64,000 nucleotides of DNA from NCBI GenBank assembly GCA_002914805.1, contig JXTB01000098.1:912907-976906 (forward strand), in the 5' to 3' direction. Positions within the stretch are counted from its first letter, which is position 1; each line of letters begins with the position of its first letter. This stretch comes from Parasponia andersonii. Lineage: Eukaryota; Streptophyta; Magnoliopsida; Rosales; Cannabaceae. A program made the position numbers and the translations under genes. Positions 58,131 to 64,000 of the stretch are shown here, one piece after another. The notes under the pieces were generated by a model that was given only the letters and a program-made list of their open reading frames with translations, did no database searches and had not been told where the DNA came from.

Positions 58131-61100
58131 GCACGATCAAAGGAAATAGTCATTCAAAGTGTAGGGAACACTTGACTACAGTATTTACGAGTAGTAAACC
58201 GAACGCGAGTTAATGAAAATGTCTAAAACAGACACCCTTCACTTGACATCAAAATCTCATCAATATACCGAACCGCACAATGGTATGATATAAGGATGTG
58301 CCTGAAAAGATATAGAATCATAAGATAACTCAACAATAGGTACAATAATTTCAACACCCATGGATAGAAACGACAACCTCAAGTATATGAGTGAAGAAAA
58401 GATAATAATGATAAACCTGGCTAGAAGCCGAAAATTCTTGACTCTGAATACTGATTGTAAGGCACCAAATTAGAACAACAGACTAAATGTCAGATATAAG
58501 AATACTATCCCCCTGATCAACTCAGATCAACAATCAACTCAAATCAAAAATCTCCTACGATATACTCATTTGTCTACAACTAGGACCTAGACCTAGACAA
58601 TCTTCGAGTCAATGACTCTAACAGGAGTCTCCTTCCAATCACAAAATGCAATAGAATAGAGTTCAAGACGAGGAATAAGAATCTTGGTGCTACACCACAT
58701 AAGATAAATGAGCTTAGAGATCGAAGGTGACAAAGAGAGTCCAATGGCTCACAACCACCTTCCGTTCTCCGATTAGAGCGAGAAATAACACCAAATACAA
58801 ATCACTTCCAATCAAATAGAAGACTAGAATACCCAAATAGGAAATCATCAATGCAAAACACTAGTGCAAACTTCAATCTCAAATGCAAGTATCCAAACAT
58901 GAGAAATTGCAAAAGCATTTCAAATTTTTTATCCAATGTAAAACCTTATCAAAGAAAACCAAAGCAACACTGATCGAAAGACTCTACAAGTCCTTGATAT
59001 AAGGGAAACTCCATAGACACAATCTAATGTCTTGGAAATATGCATATAACAGTTGAAATCGACACTTAATGCCGCAGAAACAAGGTTTTGACAGGATAGG
59101 CTGTCTGGTACCATCCTCGAGTGAGACTTGTCTCCTATGCAACCTCATTTCAATTTTCAATAAAAATATTTTTTAAAACATCTTTAAAAATATTGAATGT
59201 AAAAAAAGTGTTAGGGCTTAGGAATATAATACTAGTTCACAATATAGCTTCTCCCTGACCAAGGGGAATCAAACATAAACTTCGAGTATCCCTTTACAAT
59301 ATAGAAGTAGAGTCCAATGACTCTTAAGGTGAAACCCATAACTAATCTCATTCCAATTACCATTAACCGTATAACAATAACCATGTTATATATAATTTAA
59401 ATCAAATAAGGAATTTAGATACACCCTAATATCAACACTTAGGAAAAAGTTTCATTCTATGCATATATGATGAAAATGTCTAATAATCACAAGTATTAAC
59501 CTATAAAATTGAGTTATATATGATAACCATTTATTTAAAATCAACAAGGAATGCATGGAAAGATGCTAGTTTGTTGCCCCCCCCATCAACAAAATAGACA
59601 TTTATTTCGCAATCCACACTTACTTAGTAAAATGATAAATGTGGCCATATCTAAATCACTATGGTCGATTTGTTTTTCAAAGCTAATAAAATATTTGGGG
59701 AATCCAAATCATAACTAAACACAATGGGAGGTTTTCATTGAATTCCAAAATATTTTCCAAAGTAATCAAACAAGTTTCTCAAAAGTTTGAAGTTCACACT
59801 TTTTTTTTCATAGAGAAAATAGGGTAATTTAGAAAATATTAAAGTGTAAAACACTGTCAAAACATTTTCTCCAAGCAAATAAAACAAACTTTAATTTTCA
59901 CTCAAGCTCTCAAAATAAATATTAATAGTTAATAGAGATTCATAGTAGATATAACAAACTAATCAACACATACATAGGCTATATGAATTTGGAAGTTATA
60001 ACTAAATTTTCAAGAAGGAAATTACATACTAATATGTACCACTCAAGACCTGTCAAATATAAAACCAATGCATGTAACTCAATGCCCTTTGCCGCTTTGA
60101 AAATCAAAATCTCATTCTCCCTCCATGTATTTCCCGGTACTAAGAAGATTGGTCCAAACCAATTATACAATGCTTAAAGTCCAATTAACAAAGCCATATA
60201 TAACTCCAATGTAATTTTGTTCACATCATGAGAAATCAAGTTAGAAAGAATCACAATAGCTAAATAATCTAACAAACACCAAGGGGTCATACATCTATCA
60301 ACAAGTTAAACCAGATCAAATAAATTTTTGAAGACACATGAAAATTTGAAATATCGAATGCGCAAGGTCCAAGTGACAAGCTCCACAAAACCTAAACCAA
60401 AACTCTAACTCAAATGTTTTCACCCAATAAAGATTTCATAACTCAAACAATCATATCAATTTCTATTCTCTAAGCAATATATTCTAGAGAAAACCACAAG
60501 TACAATCTCCAAATACATGCGTGAAGCTAATGATTTTTTCCCAAAAATCACTTTCAATCTGCACCAAAGTTTACCTAGTAGTCAAACTTGTGAATATCCT
60601 TATGCAAAAATTTTTTTGAAGTTACTTACATTCATTCATTTTTCATGCATGCTTGTGAAAGTATTCATTAGATCTCAAATCAAGCATTAAGTAGGAATTG
60701 AAAAATACTTAATAATCTACTAAGTCCAAGGTTTAAAAAGGAACTTGAAAAGCTTGATTTATGTATATACATTTACAAAATTAATTTACTTTGGTTTAGA
60801 GGTCCTTCAAATATATACTACTTAATGTAAAATAAAATCTCACTAATGTACAAATAGAATGGTAATGTCATAACGCATAGTTTCAAAAATAATATATTAG
60901 TTTAAAACAATATCCCATTTGAAAAAGCGTACTGATTTTTACCCCGGCATTACCCAAGTTTAAAATGCTCATGATCTCTTTGAGAACAAACTTATCACTT
61001 TGGTCAAGTACAAAGGTTTACGTCATTTAAAATGTTAATTGTCAACTTCGCATTTCTAAAAGTTCCAAAACTAAATAACTTAGTTTTTAAATCCAATCAA

Positions 61101-61864
61101 CTCTCAACAAGTCAAGAATTTTCATTCAAAGAACCATAATAATTGAACAGGTGGAGCAAGCAAAATGCAGTTACCATAGTTAAATAATATCTTAAAATAT
61201 CAAATAAATCACTTAATTCGATGGGCATGCTATGTAAAAAGTACCACCAACACAAACACTCAATTATAGAATCAAGTTACAATGTACCCAAATCAATGAT
61301 CACAAAGATGTCAATTAAAAGAAAATAACGTCTAAGTCACATAAACACTAATAGAGTCAAGCCATATCAGTTAAAATACAAACACCAAACCAATGCATTA
61401 TAAGTAGAAATCCCAAGTAAAAATAGCTACAAATAAATGCTGCAACCAAAAGCGATAACCAGAACCCGAGGGACAACACATAGACAATCCACAAGAGAAG
61501 TAAAACACAACAATCAAGATGCAAGATATCGGATTGCTACCTTAGAACCTACGAGGTTTATGTAGCCTATAATTTGAATAGACGAAAGAGCACAAGAATG
61601 AAGGATTACACTAAGAGTGGAACTCAATAGTCTCATATCAATCCGACATATCTGAAACTAAAATTCTTGGAAAGTAACCATCCCGAAGACACAAGGATTT
61701 CACTTTGGAGAGGTTTAAGAGAGGACTTGGAATGAATAGAAGCAAAAGTAACTCATCTAACCAATTCCTAAGTGATGTATGAGTTAATTGTCAAAATTAT
61801 TTCTAAAATATTTTTAAATACTAAAAATTAACATATGCATGATCCTAGACGGATCTAAAGTCGT
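58131..61864 (-). other. Interior of the Gypsy derivative, no coding signal
   Basis: The 3.7-kb AT-rich interior has only short frames (at most ~64 codons) and no RT, integrase, protease or gag motif on either strand. The composition is fairly uniform. Confidence 0.6.
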
Positions 61865-61876
61865 GCTCTGATACCA
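61865..61876 (-). promoter_or_regulatory. Primer-binding site (initiator Met tRNA type)
   Basis: In sense TGGTATCAGAGC, four bases after the 5' LTR end. Identical to the site at 11550-11561. Confidence 0.88.
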
Positions 61877-61880
61877 CTTC

Positions 61881-62623
61881 TATCACAACCCAAAATCCAA
61901 GGTCGTGAAATTTTGGTAATTTTGAGTGTAAATTAATATAAACAAAGAATTTTACAATATTCGGAGAAAATCAAGTACTTAAATTTTTATTTTAGTCCTA
62001 AAATCATTATAAATTCTGTATAAAAGATGTTCATCTTTAATTTAGTTTATTAAGAAAGAAATACCAATTAGAATTCAAGAAAACATAGCTAAATTGTATA
62101 AAAACTTGGTTTAATCAAATTTGTGTGCTGATTAAATGTATTTCGTAAATCTTAAGTTAGAAAGTCCAAAAATAAATTTATAGAGTTTATCAAAATTCTA
62201 AGTACTTAAAACTTTGAAATATGCTCCTCGAGAACTATAGTATCCAGTCTATCCACCAAATCCTCAAATAGTAGTAATAACATCCTCATATAATCACTTA
62301 TCAAGAACAAGAAGCTTGGCTAATTAGATAGACATGAGGAAGAAAAATAAAACAAGATAGAAAGACTAACCAAAGAGAGATAAGACGGTAAGAGTAAGCT
62401 AAACGACTTGCCTAACTAATGAGACAACTGACTCGAATGAACAACTACCTAAAAGAGAGGAAAAAAAAAAAGAGTGAACTCGAAAGCTCAGTAGGAAAGC
62501 TGTTACTACATGTAAAATCCTTTTTAGTGATGAAAAATCCATGCATGGTTTGTTTAGTCTAAAAACATCTTTTAGCAAAACAATATGTATGTACTTATAC
62601 ATATCTATTTCCAAAGCTAATAA

Positions 62624-62679
<56 letters not shown>

Positions 62680-64000
62680 ACTATATATACGTATATATGT
62701 ATGAAATATGATATCCAAAATCAATAGCTTGTATGCACGTACATATATATATATATATATACAGAAAACATGATATCTGAAAACTATTCAGTCCACAAAC
62801 ACATGACACAAATCTACCTATACTCATGAGTTAACCACCTTTCATCAATAGAAACTAGGGTGTTAGTACTATGTGTGTCATACAGCCTGCTTGACACCTA
62901 CCCTATAACCAGAGGGGATACCCGTATATCGCCTACCAAATCTAGAGGGGCAACCGCATTGCCTACGTCTGCCAAATGAGAAGGTAATCAGAAGAAATAT
63001 CCCACATAGGTTCACGGACTCTGAACTATCGATGGGACCGTAGCACCACACTGTAAAAACCCTATGATACTAACCTAGGACTCATGTGTGATCCTATAGT
63101 AACTATACTTTGAACTAATATATAAAAATTACCATGCAATAATTTAAGTTCAAATAATGCTCTAGTTTTTAATAAAATAGTTAATTAAATTTTGTAGAAA
63201 AATGGACAGCATAACGGCTTTATTTTAACATATCCAAAGATAACTTGCACTCAGAAGTCCTAAAGCATAATACAATTCAATTCCAATACGTATATCTAAA
63301 ACAGTTCTAAAATCACGTTTGTCATCACGTGTTGTAGAAAATAAGTTTTAATCGAAACGATATAAAATAAAGGTAATTGAATCTCTACCTCACTAGAATA
63401 GCGATACTATACTATTAGATCCTCGAGATCTCAATTGGACGATCGTTCGGGAGTTCAGGAAGTAATTCTACACCTTAATCGCCCACTTGGGAAAAAAACC
63501 AACTTCTTAATAGAGCTACAAATCAACGAAGGGATCTCTCCTTTGAATTCTTATGTCCAAAATAGCTAAGTTAGATATATGACTTGACTAATTCAGGTTC
63601 GGACCGACACCAGACCGGTGTCACACAAAACTAGACAAAATTTAAGCCGTTAGATATTGATTTTTGTGTCCGTCACCAAATATAGTCAATATATATCAAA
63701 CTTCATCATTTTTTGAGTACATTCCAAAAATGACAACAAAAATGAAATCTAACGGTTGGATCAAAAATTAAAATTCAAAACTCAAAAATGGCAGCTTTCA
63801 AATCGGGCAAAATAAGATCGTGAAATGTATACCTCGAGGTTTCTCTCGACGATACGAAACCAACGAACCCAAAAACACGCGTTGAAACAGCCAGAATTAT
63901 TACTAGAAATCAAAACTTCCTGCAGCTAAAAATAGCATTTTCTGACAACTTTGGCACTCTAGTAGCTTGGGACTGATGGCAGGGCACCATGGAGTGAGCT
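61881..64000 (-). repeat. 5' LTR, runs off the window
   Basis: It starts in + coordinates with TATCACAACCCAAAATCC and continues to the window end without reaching the expected TTTTTACA-type terminus. It has a (TA)n tract at 62626-62673. Confidence 0.8.
62626..62673. repeat. (TA)n microsatellite, 48 bp
   Basis: Uninterrupted TA dinucleotides at a position close to the shorter TA tracts of the partner LTR. Confidence 0.95.

Larger units (their letters stand above)
56754..64000 (-). mobile_element. Gypsy derivative with non-coding interior (LARD-like), truncated by window
   Basis: Two direct long repeats (56754-58130 and 61881 onward) enclose ~3.7 kb. Next to the right repeat is a sense TGGTATCAGAGC primer site. 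Parts of the LTR (ACAGCATAACGGC block, GATCCTATGACACATGT, the (TA)n position) match the chromodomain-Gypsy LTRs at 5.2 and 11.6 kb at lower similarity, so it is a related subfamily. No gag or pol motif was found on either strand of the interior. A non-autonomous, large-derivative element is the simplest reading. Confidence 0.7.

Noticed and set aside
5248..64000. Possible endogenous plant virus (pararetrovirus) among the RT regions
   Set aside because: Each RT-bearing unit has LTRs, integrase or LINE features typical of retrotransposons; no movement or coat-protein motif was seen.

Overview
This window looks like a gene-poor, repeat-rich piece of a flowering-plant nuclear genome. The evidence is AT-rich DNA with long (TA)n tracts, plant-type LTR retrotransposons with initiator-Met-tRNA-like primer sites, an L1-type LINE with an RNase H tail, hAT, CACTA and PIF/Harbinger-type DNA transposons, and two WUN1/SAG20-like wound/senescence genes. 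The species cannot be named from the sequence. No bacterial operon, CRISPR array, rRNA or convincing tRNA gene was seen.

Only two host genes are supported. Both are WUN1/SAG20-like NTF2-fold proteins: one on + at about 3.66-4.11 kb, whose start codon cannot be found, and one complete on - at 27.1-27.6 kb. They face each other, with about 23 kb of nested transposons between them.

Layout: 0-1.1 kb, an LTR end abutting a Copia pol fragment. 1.1-3.5 kb, AT-rich DNA with a hairpin and a 2x49-bp duplication. 3.5-4.1 kb, WUN1-like gene 1. 4.4-4.6 kb, a MITE. 5.25-13.72 kb, a structurally complete but decayed chromodomain Gypsy element on - with 5-bp target duplications (AATAT). 14.5-15.0 kb, a Tourist-like MITE with TTA duplications. 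15.1-15.9 kb, a 5'-truncated LINE with a 14-bp duplication. 16.2-19.0 kb, a solo LTR. 19.3-25.4 kb, a LINE split by a second solo LTR of the same family. 25.45 kb, a second copy of the first MITE family. 27.1-27.6 kb, WUN1-like gene 2.

28.6-38.9 kb holds a Tat-lineage Gypsy assemblage: gag-pol on -, an extra intron-bearing ORF in antisense, and LTRs that are inverted relative to each other. 38.9-55.1 kb is a Copia element on - that has been inflated by a hAT inserted in its RNase H (8-bp duplication) and by CACTA DNA. 55.6-55.8 kb is a probable SINE. 56.1-56.6 kb has two MITEs in tandem. 56.75-64 kb is a divergent Gypsy relative with an apparently non-coding interior; it runs off the window.

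Essentially all transposon reading frames are broken by stops, frameshifts or deletions. The window is best read as a record of nested insertion, LTR-LTR recombination and decay around a small inverted gene pair. I found no convincing wholly new system. The most unusual items are the inverted-LTR Tat assemblage with its antisense ORF, the MITE family found each time at (TA)n tracts, and the non-coding Gypsy derivative.
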